64,000 nucleotides of DNA from assembly GCA_963975575.1 (NCBI GenBank), contig CAXBHL010000009.1, positions 1-64,000 of the forward strand, given 5' to 3'. The notes below the pieces were generated by a model, which saw only the letters and a list, made by a program, of their open reading frames with translations, ran no database searches and was not told the DNA's origin. Of the stretch, positions 17,618 to 25,882 are shown one piece after another (position 1 is the first letter of the stretch; each line of letters opens with the position of its first letter). The translations under genes were made by a program, and so were the position numbers. Source of the DNA: UBA6054 sp963975575 (GTDB lineage: Bacteria; Planctomycetota; Phycisphaerae; Phycisphaerales; UBA1924).

Positions 17618-17678
17618 TCGGATAATGACGGCCCGAGGACCGGGACGTTGTGACGGACGCGGAGCGGAGGAATCGGGC

Positions 17679-18698
17679 ATGATCGATCCACTGACAAGGC
17701 TGGTGCTGGTGCTGATGGTCGCGCTGGCGTCCTCGGTCGGCCTGGCCGGCGCGGGTGTGACCACGGTGTCTCTGCGTCCGACGGTGCGGCTTGCTCCGGG
17801 GGAGACGGTCACGCTCGGCTCGATCGCGCGGATCGACGGGGACGAGGCCGGGACGCTGGAGGGGCTGGCGGTCGGGTCCGAGGCGGTCGCGCCCGGGCGG
17901 TGGACCACGGTCGAGGCCGAGGCGGTCCGCGGCGTGATCGAGGCGTCGGGCGCGCGGACGGGTTCGGTCGTGGTGGTGGGGGCGCGATCCAGCGTGACGC
18001 GCCGGGGGGAGACCCCGGGCGCGGCCACCGCGCATCCGGCCGGCGGCGAGCCGGCGGAGGGCACGGTGGTGGTGCGTGACCACATCGAGTCCTGGGTGCA
18101 GTCGCGGTTCTCGGTGCGGCCGCAGGACGTGCGCGTGGCGATCGACGAGCGGGACCGGGCGATGGCGACGATGCCGACGCAGGGGCGGGTCGTGGAGATC
18201 CAGCCGGTGGGCACCTCGTCGCGGATGGTGCTGCGGGTCCGGGTGTACGAGCGGGACCGGATCGAGGCCGAGCAGACGGTGCGGCTGACCATCGAGGTGC
18301 GGACGATGGCGCCGGTGGCGGCCGTGCCGCTGCGGCGCGGGGAGAAAGTGGGGGACGGCTCGTTCGAGGTGCGTGAGATCTGGACCGACCCGATCGACCC
18401 GCCGGCGGACCCGGCGACGGTGGTGGGGCAGGTGGCGCGCCGGGGGGTGAACCCGGGCGAGGTGATCCGGACGGGGGACCTGGAGCCGCCGGTGCTGGTG
18501 CACCGCGGGCAGGACGTGTCGGTGCGGATGGTGCGGGGCAGCGTCGTCGTGACGAGCACCGCGCGGGCGCGTCACGACGCGATGGAGGGGGAGATGGTCG
18601 AACTGGAAGCGAAGGACCGGTCCGGCCGCCGGTTCACCGCCCGCGTGGCGGGGCCGGGCCGGGTGGTGATGATCGATCCGACGGAGGTGACGCCGTGA
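17679..18698 (+). CDS. flgA: Flagellar P-ring assembly chaperone FlgA
   Basis: A 339-residue FlgA. A signal peptide is at about residues 1-24 (LVLVLMVALASSVGLAGA). The C-terminal SAF domain has VPLRRGEKVGDGSFEVREI, VARRGVNPGEVIRTGDLEPP and a final VRMVRGSVVVTSTARARHDA segment. FlgA works in the periplasm to help FlgI assemble into the P ring. The ATG at 17679 follows a GGAGCGGAGG Shine-Dalgarno sequence; the longer upstream reading frame lacks one. Confidence 0.88.
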   Translation: MIDPLTRLVLVLMVALASSVGLAGAGVTTVSLRPTVRLAPGETVTLGSIARIDGDEAGTLEGLAVGSEAVAPGRWTTVEAEAVRGVIEASGARTGSVVVVGARSSVTRRGETPGAATAHPAGGEPAEGTVVVRDHIESWVQSRFSVRPQDVRVAIDERDRAMATMPTQGRVVEIQPVGTSSRMVLRVRVYERDRIEAEQTVRLTIEVRTMAPVAAVPLRRGEKVGDGSFEVREIWTDPIDPPADPATVVGQVARRGVNPGEVIRTGDLEPPVLVHRGQDVSVRMVRGSVVVTSTARARHDAMEGEMVELEAKDRSGRRFTARVAGPGRVVMIDPTEVTP

Positions 18699-19381
18699 GC
18701 ATGCGATGTGTTGTCGGAATGGCGGTTCTGGGGGTTCTGGGCACGGCGGCGTCGGGGCAGAGCCTGTTCCTGGTGCAGGACCACCGGGCGGAGGAGGCGC
18801 CGGGGGTGTCGCAGCCTGCGGTGGCGGCGTCGCAGGTGAGCCTGATCTGGGTGCCCGAGCCCGAGCCGCGGGTGATCCAGAAGCACGACATCATCACGAT
18901 CGTGATCGACGAGGTCTCGTCGCAGACGAGCTCGCAGGCGCTCGAGACGGACAAGAAGTCGAGCACGGGCGCGGACCTGAACGCGATGATCAACCTGATG
19001 AACCTGCTTGAGCTGCGCCTGGACCAGGGCGACACGAGCGGGCTGAACCTGATCGACTTCACGGCGCAGCGCAAGTTCACGGGCGAGGGCGACTACGAGC
19101 GCAAGGACAAGTTCTCGGCGCGGATCACGGCGACGGTGCTGGAGGTCAAGCCGAACGGGACGCTGGTGCTCGAGGCGACCAAGCGGATCGCCAAGGACAG
19201 CGAGATCCAGACGATCGTGCTCTCGGGCGTGGTCCGTGAGGAGGACATCACGCGGCAGAACACCGTGCTGTCGTCGCAGATGGCGAACCTGAACATCGTG
19301 TCGCACAACGAGGGGCAGCTGCGCGATGCGGCGAAGAAGGGGATCATCACCGAGGTGCTCGACGCGCTGTTCGCGTTCTGA
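18695..19381 (+). CDS. flgH: Flagellar L-ring protein FlgH lacking a lipobox cysteine
   Basis: A 228-residue FlgH beginning with GTG that overlaps the flgA stop (GTGA). Conserved parts are KHDIITIVIDEVSSQTSSQA, FTGEGDYERKDKFSARITAT and VVREEDITRQNTVLSSQMAN. FlgH forms the outer-membrane L ring. Most FlgH proteins are lipoproteins; here the signal region VLGTAASGQSLF has no cysteine after the hydrophobic core (the only N-terminal Cys is C5), so a type I cleavage near residue 21 is expected. Confidence 0.92.
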   Translation: MSMRCVVGMAVLGVLGTAASGQSLFLVQDHRAEEAPGVSQPAVAASQVSLIWVPEPEPRVIQKHDIITIVIDEVSSQTSSQALETDKKSSTGADLNAMINLMNLLELRLDQGDTSGLNLIDFTAQRKFTGEGDYERKDKFSARITATVLEVKPNGTLVLEATKRIAKDSEIQTIVLSGVVREEDITRQNTVLSSQMANLNIVSHNEGQLRDAAKKGIITEVLDALFAF

Positions 19382-19408
19382 GGACCGGTGGGGATCGCGA
19401 GAACGAAC

Positions 19409-19436
19409 GCGGCCCGCCCCCGACGGGGCGGGCCGC
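19409..19436. terminator. GC-rich hairpin between convergent flgH and pgi
   Basis: A perfect 12-bp stem (GCGGCCCGCCCC at 19409-19420 with GGGGCGGGCCGC at 19425-19436) and a 4-nt loop, 28 bases past the flgH stop and 26 from the pgi stop. The flanking T tracts are weak in both directions (TGCTGTTT on the plus side). It probably ends transcripts from both sides. Confidence 0.65.
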
Positions 19437-19461
19437 TGCTGTTTGCGGGGGCCGGGCCGGG

Positions 19462-20871
19462 TCAGCGGACGACGTGGGGGGTTTCGCTGAGGATCTGGGC
19501 GACCTTGGTCTGCCAGTCCTGGAAGCCTTCGCGGCCCATCAGGCCGAAGGTGGCCTTCTTGCCGGTCTCGACGGCGGGCTGGTCGTAGGCGTCGATGTTG
19601 AGCATCAGGCCGGCGTAGGCGGTGGCGATTTCCCACAGGGCGATGAACTCGCCGACGTGGTGGGCGTCGACGGTGGGGAAGGTGATGGTGAAGTTGGGGC
19701 GGCTTGAGGCGACGAGGGCGTACTCGGTGGCCTTCTTCTCGGCGTTGAGCAGGGCGGTCATCGACTGGCCCTCGAGGTAGGCGATGGCGTCGACGCCCAT
19801 GCCGGTTGGGATGGTCAGGTCGTCGTCGCCGAAGGACTCGACCTCGACGAAGCCGATGACCTTGTCGTTGGGGCCCTCACGGTAGAGCTGGACCTGGCTG
19901 TGCTGGTCGGTGGTGCCCAGCGCCTTGATGGGGGTGAAACCGGCGTAGACGGTCTCTCCGGACAGGTCGGTTTTCTTGCCGAGGCTCTCGGCCCAGAGCT
20001 GGCGGTACCAGTCGGCGAGGAGGTAGAGGCTGTTGGCGTAGGGCATGAGGACGTGGTTGGCTTTGCCCTTGCGCGTGCCGAGCTCGACGAGCAGGAACGC
20101 CAGCATGGCGGCGGGGTTCTCGGTCAGGCGGGGGCGCGAGCATCGTTCGTCCATGGCCTTGGCGCCGTCGAGCAGGGCGGTGATGTCGATGCCGCACATG
20201 GCGGCCGAGAACAGGCCGACGGGGCTGAGGACGCTGAAGCGGCCGCCGACGCCCTCGGGGACGGGCAGGGTGGTGATGCCGGCGTCGTCGCAGATGGTGC
20301 GCATGGTGCCGCGGGCGGGGTCGGTGATGGCGACGACGTGCTCGGACCATTTGCCTGCCAGGGCGGCCTGGAGGCGCTCGCGGATGATCATGAACTGGGC
20401 GGCGGTCTCGGCGGTCTCGCCGGACTTGCTGACGACGTTGAAGAGCGTGGTCTTTGGGTCGCAGAGATCGAGGACGGCCTTGAGGTTCGCCGGGTCGACG
20501 TTGTCGACGACGAACATGCGCGGGCCGTCGCGCTTGTCGGCGGGGAGGAGGTTGTGGGTTGGGGGGTTGAGGGCGGACTGGAGGGCGATGTTGCCCAGGG
20601 CGGAGCCGCCGATGCCCAGGACGACCATGTTCTCGAAGCGTCCCTCGCACTCGTTGGCGGTGGCGTGGACGGCGTTGAGGTGCTCGGTGCGCATGGGCTC
20701 GTTCCAGAGCTCGCGCCAGCGTTCCCAGCCGGTGCCCCGGGAGGCGGCGAGGCGGTCGGTCAGGGCGGCCATGCCGCGGGCGGGCTCGGAATCGGGGTGG
20801 ACGCGGGCGGGGTCGAGGCCGTGGGGGCCGACGCGGTCGGAAAGGCAGTTGGCGTAGTCGATCGTGAGCAT
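19462..20871 (-). CDS. pgi: Glucose-6-phosphate isomerase
   Basis: A 469-residue phosphoglucose isomerase (glucose-6-P to fructose-6-P). Signatures are VVLGIGGSALGNIALQSAL, NVVSKSGETAETAAQFMI (sugar-phosphate binding), VGGRFSVLSPVGLFSAA, and ALGTTDQHSQVQLYREGPND with the active-site histidine. The compact length and TTDQHSQ form match the bacterial/archaeal-like PGI class rather than the 550-residue E. coli type. The ATG at 20871 gives the natural N terminus; the longer in-frame extension to 21474 is antisense to ppa. A TACCAT -10 candidate lies at 20909-20914, leaving a leader of roughly 35 nt. Confidence 0.92.
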   Translation of the reverse strand: MLTIDYANCLSDRVGPHGLDPARVHPDSEPARGMAALTDRLAASRGTGWERWRELWNEPMRTEHLNAVHATANECEGRFENMVVLGIGGSALGNIALQSALNPPTHNLLPADKRDGPRMFVVDNVDPANLKAVLDLCDPKTTLFNVVSKSGETAETAAQFMIIRERLQAALAGKWSEHVVAITDPARGTMRTICDDAGITTLPVPEGVGGRFSVLSPVGLFSAAMCGIDITALLDGAKAMDERCSRPRLTENPAAMLAFLLVELGTRKGKANHVLMPYANSLYLLADWYRQLWAESLGKKTDLSGETVYAGFTPIKALGTTDQHSQVQLYREGPNDKVIGFVEVESFGDDDLTIPTGMGVDAIAYLEGQSMTALLNAEKKATEYALVASSRPNFTITFPTVDAHHVGEFIALWEIATAYAGLMLNIDAYDQPAVETGKKATFGLMGREGFQDWQTKVAQILSETPHVVR

Positions 20872-21024
20872 CGGTCGGCGGCTCCGTGGTGTCTGGTTCT
20901 GGAAGCGGATGGTACCAACGCGGCGGGACGGGCGGGTGGCGGCGTCGCGTGGGGGAGTTTTCTCGGACGCGCGGGGCGGGCGGGGACGGGGCGAGTCCGC
21001 GGTCGGGGCGGTCGCTTCGCGACC

Positions 21025-21030
21025 TACGCT
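21025..21030 (+). promoter_or_regulatory. TACGCT -10 box, ppa (leaderless)
   Basis: TACGCT ends exactly 6 nt before the ppa ATG at 21037, with no Shine-Dalgarno sequence between. That spacing puts the transcript start on or next to the start codon. Confidence 0.6.
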
Positions 21031-21036
21031 CACGGC

Positions 21037-21588
21037 ATGATCCACCCCTGGCACGACGTCCGCCCCGGCATCAAGAATCTGTCCTTGCCCGCGCACTTCC
21101 GCGCGATCATCGAGATTCCCAAGGGTTCGAGCAACAAGTATGAGCTGGACAAGCAGACGGGGATGCTGCGGCTGGACCGGGTGCTGAGCAGCGCGGTGTA
21201 CTACCCCGCCAACTACGGGTTCGTGCCGCACACGCTGGCGGAGGACAACGACCCGCTCGATGTGCTGGTGTTCTGCGCCGAGAAGGTGCCGCCTTTGTGC
21301 ATCTGCGAGGCGCGGGCGCTGGGGGTGATGACGATGGTCGACGACGGGGCGCCGGACCACAAGATCGTGGCGACGCTCATCAACGACCCGGAGTTCGCGG
21401 ACTACCGCGAGGCGACGGACTTTCCCAAGCACACTTTCAAGATGCTCAAGCGGTTCTTCGAGGACTACAAGCACCTGGAGGGCAAGGCGGTGGAGGTCGA
21501 CGAGATCCAGCCGGCGAGCCGGGCGTTCGAGATCATTGACGATGCGATCGAGCGGTACGCGGAGGCGCGGCGGTCGGGGGATCTCTAG
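21037..21588 (+). CDS. ppa: Inorganic pyrophosphatase, family I
   Basis: A 183-residue soluble family I pyrophosphatase that hydrolyses PPi to two phosphates and drives biosynthesis forward. It contains EIPKGSSNKYELDKQTG (active-site Lys and Glu), YYPANYGFVPHTLAEDNDPL with the aspartates of DNDPLDVLV, and a C-terminal KHTFKMLKRFFEDYKHLEGK. Length is normal (170-190). It is divergent from pgi, and 62 bases separate it from hpt, which has its own -10. Confidence 0.95.
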   Translation: MIHPWHDVRPGIKNLSLPAHFRAIIEIPKGSSNKYELDKQTGMLRLDRVLSSAVYYPANYGFVPHTLAEDNDPLDVLVFCAEKVPPLCICEARALGVMTMVDDGAPDHKIVATLINDPEFADYREATDFPKHTFKMLKRFFEDYKHLEGKAVEVDEIQPASRAFEIIDDAIERYAEARRSGDL

Positions 21589-21638
21589 GCCACCGCCGGG
21601 CGGGCGGGGGCCGGACGGCGGGGCGTGGGCGGTTTTGC

Positions 21639-21644
21639 TATTGT
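21639..21644 (+). promoter_or_regulatory. TATTGT -10 box, hpt (leaderless)
   Basis: TATTGT ends 6 nt before the ATG at 21651. It favours that ATG over the in-frame TTG at 21645, which abuts the box. Confidence 0.6.
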
Positions 21645-21650
21645 TTGGCC

Positions 21651-22241
21651 ATGTTCCCCGAGATCGAACGAGTTCTGGTGACCCGAGAGCAGATCGCGGC
21701 CCGGGTGGTCGAGATGGCCGCGGAGATTGCGCGGGATCTGACCGACGACCTCGGGCGGGACGGGCACTCGACCCTGGACGCCGACCGGGTGGTGCTGATC
21801 CCGATCATGACGGGGGCGATGATCTTCGCGGCCGACCTGATCCGGGAGATGCCGGTCAAGCTGGCGATCGGGCTGGTGACGGTCTCGAGCTATCCGGGGC
21901 AGGCGGTCAGCAGCAAGGGGGCGCAGCTCGCCTCGGCCCTGCCGGACAACCTGGAAGACAAGCACGTGCTGGTGATCGACGACATCCTCGATTCGGGCCA
22001 GACGCTGTCGCTCGTGCGGGAGGTGGTGGGGGCGCAGAAGCCGGCGAGCCTTCGGATCGCGGTGCTGCTGGACAAGAAGACGAAGCGGGTGCGTGAGGTG
22101 CCCGTGGACTACGTCGGGTTCGAGATCCCCGACGAGTTCGTGGTCGGCTACGGGCTGGACTACGACGGGTACTACCGCAACCACCCGGAGATCGCGGTGC
22201 TTTCCAAGAGCGTGCTCGACGCGGCGGAACGGCGGGGATGA
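21651..22241 (+). CDS. hpt: Hypoxanthine phosphoribosyltransferase
   Basis: A 196-residue purine salvage enzyme that joins hypoxanthine or guanine with PRPP. The PRPP-binding loop is HVLVIDDILDSGQTLSLVRE; VVLIPIMTGAMIFAADLIRE is the flexible-loop side, and VDYVGFEIPDEFVVGYGLDY is the base-binding end. The start is set at 21651 by the -10 position. The stop overlaps the ATG of the next gene (ATGA), so the two are coupled. Confidence 0.93.
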   Translation: MFPEIERVLVTREQIAARVVEMAAEIARDLTDDLGRDGHSTLDADRVVLIPIMTGAMIFAADLIREMPVKLAIGLVTVSSYPGQAVSSKGAQLASALPDNLEDKHVLVIDDILDSGQTLSLVREVVGAQKPASLRIAVLLDKKTKRVREVPVDYVGFEIPDEFVVGYGLDYDGYYRNHPEIAVLSKSVLDAAERRG

Positions 22242-23428
22242 GCCGAGCGGCGAGACAGCCCGTGACCCCGGTCGAGGGCCACCCGCTGGTGCCGCCGGGC
22301 GAGCGGGTGGTGATCGACGCCAAGCCGAGCCTGTGGTACATCCTGATCCGGGGGCTGCCCGACGCGCTGCCTGGGATCGTCGTGCTGGTCGTGGTGTTCC
22401 TGCTGCGGGGGCTGGCGGTGTCGGCGACGGCGTCAATCGACCGGGGCCTGGCGGCGCTGTTCGACCTGTGGCTCGGGCGGGTGCTGGTGGCGGCCGCGGT
22501 CTACGTGGTGCTGCGTCTGGTGTGGGCGGCGCTGGACTGGTTCTGCCGGCGGTACGTGATGACCGACGCGCGGCTGGTGGCGCTGCGGGGGGTGATCCGG
22601 ACGGTGCGGTTCGACCTGCCGCTGCGGCGGGTGCAGCATCTGGCGGTGACCCGGAGTTTGTTGGAACGGATATTCGGGGTGGGGACGATCGCGGCGGCGT
22701 CGGCGGGGACGGATGCGCACGAGATCGTCTGGCGTTCGGTCGCCCGGCCGGACGCGGCGTTGGCGTCGATCCGGGCGCGGGTGGACACGGTCTCGCGGCG
22801 GGGCGACGGGCCGGACCCGGTCCCGGTGATCGGGCTGGTGGGCGGCGTGGGCTCGGGCAAGTCGGCGGTGGCGCGGGCGTTCGAGCAGCAGGGGTGCGTG
22901 GTGTCGGATTCGGACGCGGCGGTGCGGCAAGTGCTGACGCGGCAGGACGTTGTGCAAACGCTGGTGGGGTGGTGGGGCCGGTCGATTCTAGACGGGCAGG
23001 GGCGGGTGGACCGCAAGAAGGTCGCCGACGTGGTGTTCAACGACCCCTACGAGCGGCGGCGGCTGGAGGCCCTGGTGCACCCGCTGGTGCGGGAGAACCG
23101 GGGGGCGTTGATCGACCGGGCCCGGGCGGCCGGGGCGAAGGGGGTGGTGGTGGACGCGCCGCTGCTGTTTGAGGCGGGGGTGGACGCCGAGTGCGACGCG
23201 GTGGTGTTCGTCGAGGCGACCCGGGCGGTGCGTCTGGGGCGGGTCCGGGAGCACCGGGGGTGGGACGAGGCGGAGCTGGACCGGCGAGAAAAAGCGCAGA
23301 TGGGCCTTGAAGAGAAGCGTCGGCGCTCGGATCATGTGATCACCAACAACGGGACGCTGGCCGAGCTAGAATCCCGTGCCGCCAGGCTTCTGGCGACCAT
23401 CCGCAAGCACTGTCGCGATCGGGCCTGA
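22238..23428 (+). CDS. coaE: Bacterial PH domain-dephospho-CoA kinase fusion
   Basis: A 396-residue two-part protein. Residues 1-190 have two membrane helices (about 36-58 and 80-103), then RYVMTDARLVALRGVIRTVR and LPLRRVQHLAVTRSLLERIF, which match the YdbS-like bacterial PH domain. Residues ~197-396 are a full CoaE: P-loop VIGLVGGVGSGKSAVARAFE, DSDAAVR, HPLVREN, DAPLLFEAG and the lid RREKAQMGLEEKRRRSDHVI. CoaE phosphorylates dephospho-CoA in the last step of CoA synthesis. The fusion would tether this normally soluble enzyme to the membrane. No stop or frame break was seen between the halves. Confidence 0.88.
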   Translation: MSRAARQPVTPVEGHPLVPPGERVVIDAKPSLWYILIRGLPDALPGIVVLVVVFLLRGLAVSATASIDRGLAALFDLWLGRVLVAAAVYVVLRLVWAALDWFCRRYVMTDARLVALRGVIRTVRFDLPLRRVQHLAVTRSLLERIFGVGTIAAASAGTDAHEIVWRSVARPDAALASIRARVDTVSRRGDGPDPVPVIGLVGGVGSGKSAVARAFEQQGCVVSDSDAAVRQVLTRQDVVQTLVGWWGRSILDGQGRVDRKKVADVVFNDPYERRRLEALVHPLVRENRGALIDRARAAGAKGVVVDAPLLFEAGVDAECDAVVFVEATRAVRLGRVREHRGWDEAELDRREKAQMGLEEKRRRSDHVITNNGTLAELESRAARLLATIRKHCRDRA

Positions 23429-23632
23429 TGCGCCGGCCGCCTCCCCTGATCGGGTGGGCGGAGGGGGCTTGGGCCACACGGGCCGCTCTCTGGTGGCGGT
23501 TCCCGGCCGGTCGATCACGGATCAGCTTTTACCGTTTCCAATCTCACATCCCAACAAACCCAGTGACGAGAAGACCGGCGGTGCCGGGCGTGGAGCGCCC
23601 GGAGCGTCGGCACCACAGCAAGGAACATCGCG
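23429..23632 (+). other. Leader region upstream of rho
   Basis: 204 bases between the coaE-fusion stop and rho. It holds an AAGGAAC Shine-Dalgarno sequence at about 23619-23625 just before the rho ATG. rho leaders are often autoregulated, but nothing here proves that; no clear hairpin with a T tract was seen. Confidence 0.4.
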
Positions 23633-25480
23633 ATGCCCAAGTCCTCCGAGGTCGCGGACCACGACGCGCCGATCAAGAAGAAGCGGACCGTCAAGCGTCT
23701 GGCCAAGCACAAGCCGGAGTCCGGCGACGGCGCCGAGGCGAAGGGCGCCTCCAAGCCCGAGGCGAAAGCGCCCTCCAAGCCGGACGCCGGCGGGGAGTCC
23801 GGGCCGGCGCCCAAGTCCGACGCCGGGCGGCAGGACGCCAAGCAAGACGCCAAGCAAGACGTGAGGGCGGAGGGCAAGCAGGGCGGCAAGGGCGAGTCCG
23901 GCGGCGACGCCCGGTCCGAGTCCAAGGGCGAGTCGCGCCCCGAGCAGCGGTCCGACGACCGCGCCGGCGGCGGCGACCGCGGCGGGTTTGACCGCAACAA
24001 CCAGAACAACCAGGGCGACGACCGGGGCGGCAAGCGTCGGCGCAAGAAGCGGCGCAACAAGACCGGCGGCCCGGGTGGCGGCGGCGGGGGTGGGGGCGGC
24101 AGCGACTTTCACCGCTCGGGCAACTGGGACCACCTGCCCAGCGACGAGGAACTCGAGCGCGAGGCGGAGGAGCTCGAGCGGGTTGTGGCGGCGTCGGGCG
24201 GCAAGATCGCCGACGACGGGCTGACCATCACCGACCTGCAGCGGATGGACATCGACGGGATCTTCAAGGTCGCCGACGCCGAGGGGCTCGAGGACTTCCA
24301 CCAGATCCCCAAACAGGAGCTGATCTTCAAGATCCTCAAGGCCCGCGCCGCCAAGCAGGGAATCATGTTCGGCGAGGGGACGCTGCAGATCATGCCCGAC
24401 GGGTTCGGGTTCCTGCGAAGCCCCGAGCTGAGCTACCTGCACGGCCCGGACGACATCTACATCTCGCCGAGCCAGATCCGGCGGTTCGGGCTGCGTCGGG
24501 GGATGACCGTGCGCGGCGCGATCCGGCCTCCGAAGGAGAGCGAGCGGTACTTCGCGCTGCTGCGGGTGGACTCGGTCAACGGGCGTGACCCCAAAGCGAT
24601 CCATGATCTGGTCAACTTCGAGGACCTGACTCCGATGCACCCGGAGGAGCGTTTCCTGCTGGAGACGACGCCGGACCAGATCGAGATGCGGATCGTGGAC
24701 CTGGTCGCCCCGATCGGCAAGGGCCAGCGCGCCCTGATCGTCGCCCCGCCGCGCACCGGCAAGACGGTGCTGATGCAGCGGATGACCAAGGCGATCAACA
24801 AGAACTATCCGGGCGTGAAGATCTTCGTGCTGCTGGTCGACGAGCGGCCGGAGGAAGTGACGGACTTCAAGCGCAACTGCGCCAACCAAAACGTGGAGGT
24901 CGTCGCCTCGACCTTCGACGAGCAGGGCGGGCGGCACGTGGCGATCGCCGAGGTGGTCATCGAGAAGGCCAAGCGGATGGTCGAGTTCGGCGACGACGTG
25001 GTGATCCTGCTGGACTCGATCACGCGTCTGGCGCGGGCGTACAACAACGAGATCCCGCACTCGGGCAAGATCATGACGGGCGGTCTGGACTCGAACGCGC
25101 TGCAGCGCCCGAAGAAGTTCTTCGGCGCGGCCCGCGCCATCGAGCGGGGCGGCAGCCTGACGATCATCGGCACCGCGCTGGTGGACACCGGCTCGAAGAT
25201 GGACGAGGTCATCTTCGAGGAGTTCAAGGGCACGGGCAACTCCGAGCTGCACCTGGACCGGCGCCTGGTCGAGAAGCGGGTGTACCCCGCGATCGACGTG
25301 GCGGCTTCGGGCACGCGGCGCGAGGAGCTGCTGATGGACCCCAAGGAGCTCGAGCTGGTGTACCGGCTGCGGAAGGTCCTGGCGGACATGAACGTGGTCG
25401 AGGCGATGGAGCTGCTCAAGAGCCGATTGGGCAAGCACAAGACCAACGCCGAGTTCCTGCTCTCGATGGCGATGGGTTGA
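23633..25480 (+). CDS. rho: Transcription termination factor Rho with long disordered N-terminal extension
   Basis: A 615-residue Rho; E. coli Rho has 419. The conserved core starts near residue 195 (GLTITDLQRMDIDGIFKVAD), followed by the cold-shock RNA-binding fold (MPDGFGFLRS, GPDDIYISPSQIRRFGLRRG). Walker A APPRTGKTVLMQ is at about residue 372, with VLLVDERPEEVTDFKRN, DSITRLARAYN and GGSLTIIGTALVDTGSKMDE following. Residues ~15-165 are low complexity: K/E/D/A/Q repeats, then G/R/N-rich runs (RNNQNNQ, KRRRKKRRNK) and a nine-glycine run. It is monocistronic. Confidence 0.95.
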   Translation: MPKSSEVADHDAPIKKKRTVKRLAKHKPESGDGAEAKGASKPEAKAPSKPDAGGESGPAPKSDAGRQDAKQDAKQDVRAEGKQGGKGESGGDARSESKGESRPEQRSDDRAGGGDRGGFDRNNQNNQGDDRGGKRRRKKRRNKTGGPGGGGGGGGGSDFHRSGNWDHLPSDEELEREAEELERVVAASGGKIADDGLTITDLQRMDIDGIFKVADAEGLEDFHQIPKQELIFKILKARAAKQGIMFGEGTLQIMPDGFGFLRSPELSYLHGPDDIYISPSQIRRFGLRRGMTVRGAIRPPKESERYFALLRVDSVNGRDPKAIHDLVNFEDLTPMHPEERFLLETTPDQIEMRIVDLVAPIGKGQRALIVAPPRTGKTVLMQRMTKAINKNYPGVKIFVLLVDERPEEVTDFKRNCANQNVEVVASTFDEQGGRHVAIAEVVIEKAKRMVEFGDDVVILLDSITRLARAYNNEIPHSGKIMTGGLDSNALQRPKKFFGAARAIERGGSLTIIGTALVDTGSKMDEVIFEEFKGTGNSELHLDRRLVEKRVYPAIDVAASGTRREELLMDPKELELVYRLRKVLADMNVVEAMELLKSRLGKHKTNAEFLLSMAMG

Positions 25481-25558
25481 TCCGAACCCCGGGCGGCCGT
25501 CCGTGGTAGAAATGTCCACGGCGGCGGCCCGGCCCGGGCTCCCGCGGGAGAATGCCCT

Positions 25559-25882
25559 GTGCCGATGAGGCGGATTGTCAGTCTGGGTCTGGTGCTGCTC
25601 GCGGCGTTGCCGTGGAGCGCGGCGCTGACGGTCGTGGGGCTGTGGGCGTGGTTCTCACCGGCGTCCGACGGGCCGATGGCCCGGCCGGGGGTCGCGTTGG
25701 GGGTGGGGTGCGCCGCGTTCGCCGGGGGGCAGCTGGTGTTCCTGGCGTGCGTGGCGGACCGCGTGTTCCCGCGTGCGACGCGTCGGATGACGGTGCCTGT
25801 GGAGGGCCTGATGGCCCTGGTGTTCGTGGGCGGGCTGATGGCCGCTTCTGTTGGGATGTTGACGGACGGAGGGGTGGCCTGA
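25559..25882 (+). CDS. Small three-helix membrane protein, unknown function
   Basis: A 107-residue hydrophobic protein with three predicted membrane helices (about residues 7-30, 44-66 and 82-101) separated by short charged loops. I do not recognise the family. It starts with GTG at 25559 or ATG at 25565. Its TGA shares bases with the ATG of the next gene (TGATG), so it is the first gene of a tightly overlapped four-gene cluster. Confidence 0.6.
   Translation: MPMRRIVSLGLVLLAALPWSAALTVVGLWAWFSPASDGPMARPGVALGVGCAAFAGGQLVFLACVADRVFPRATRRMTVPVEGLMALVFVGGLMAASVGMLTDGGVA

Noticed and set aside
20872..21474. In-frame extension of pgi upstream to 21474
   Set aside because: It overlaps ppa in antisense and gives a long arginine/proline-rich head absent from phosphoglucose isomerases.
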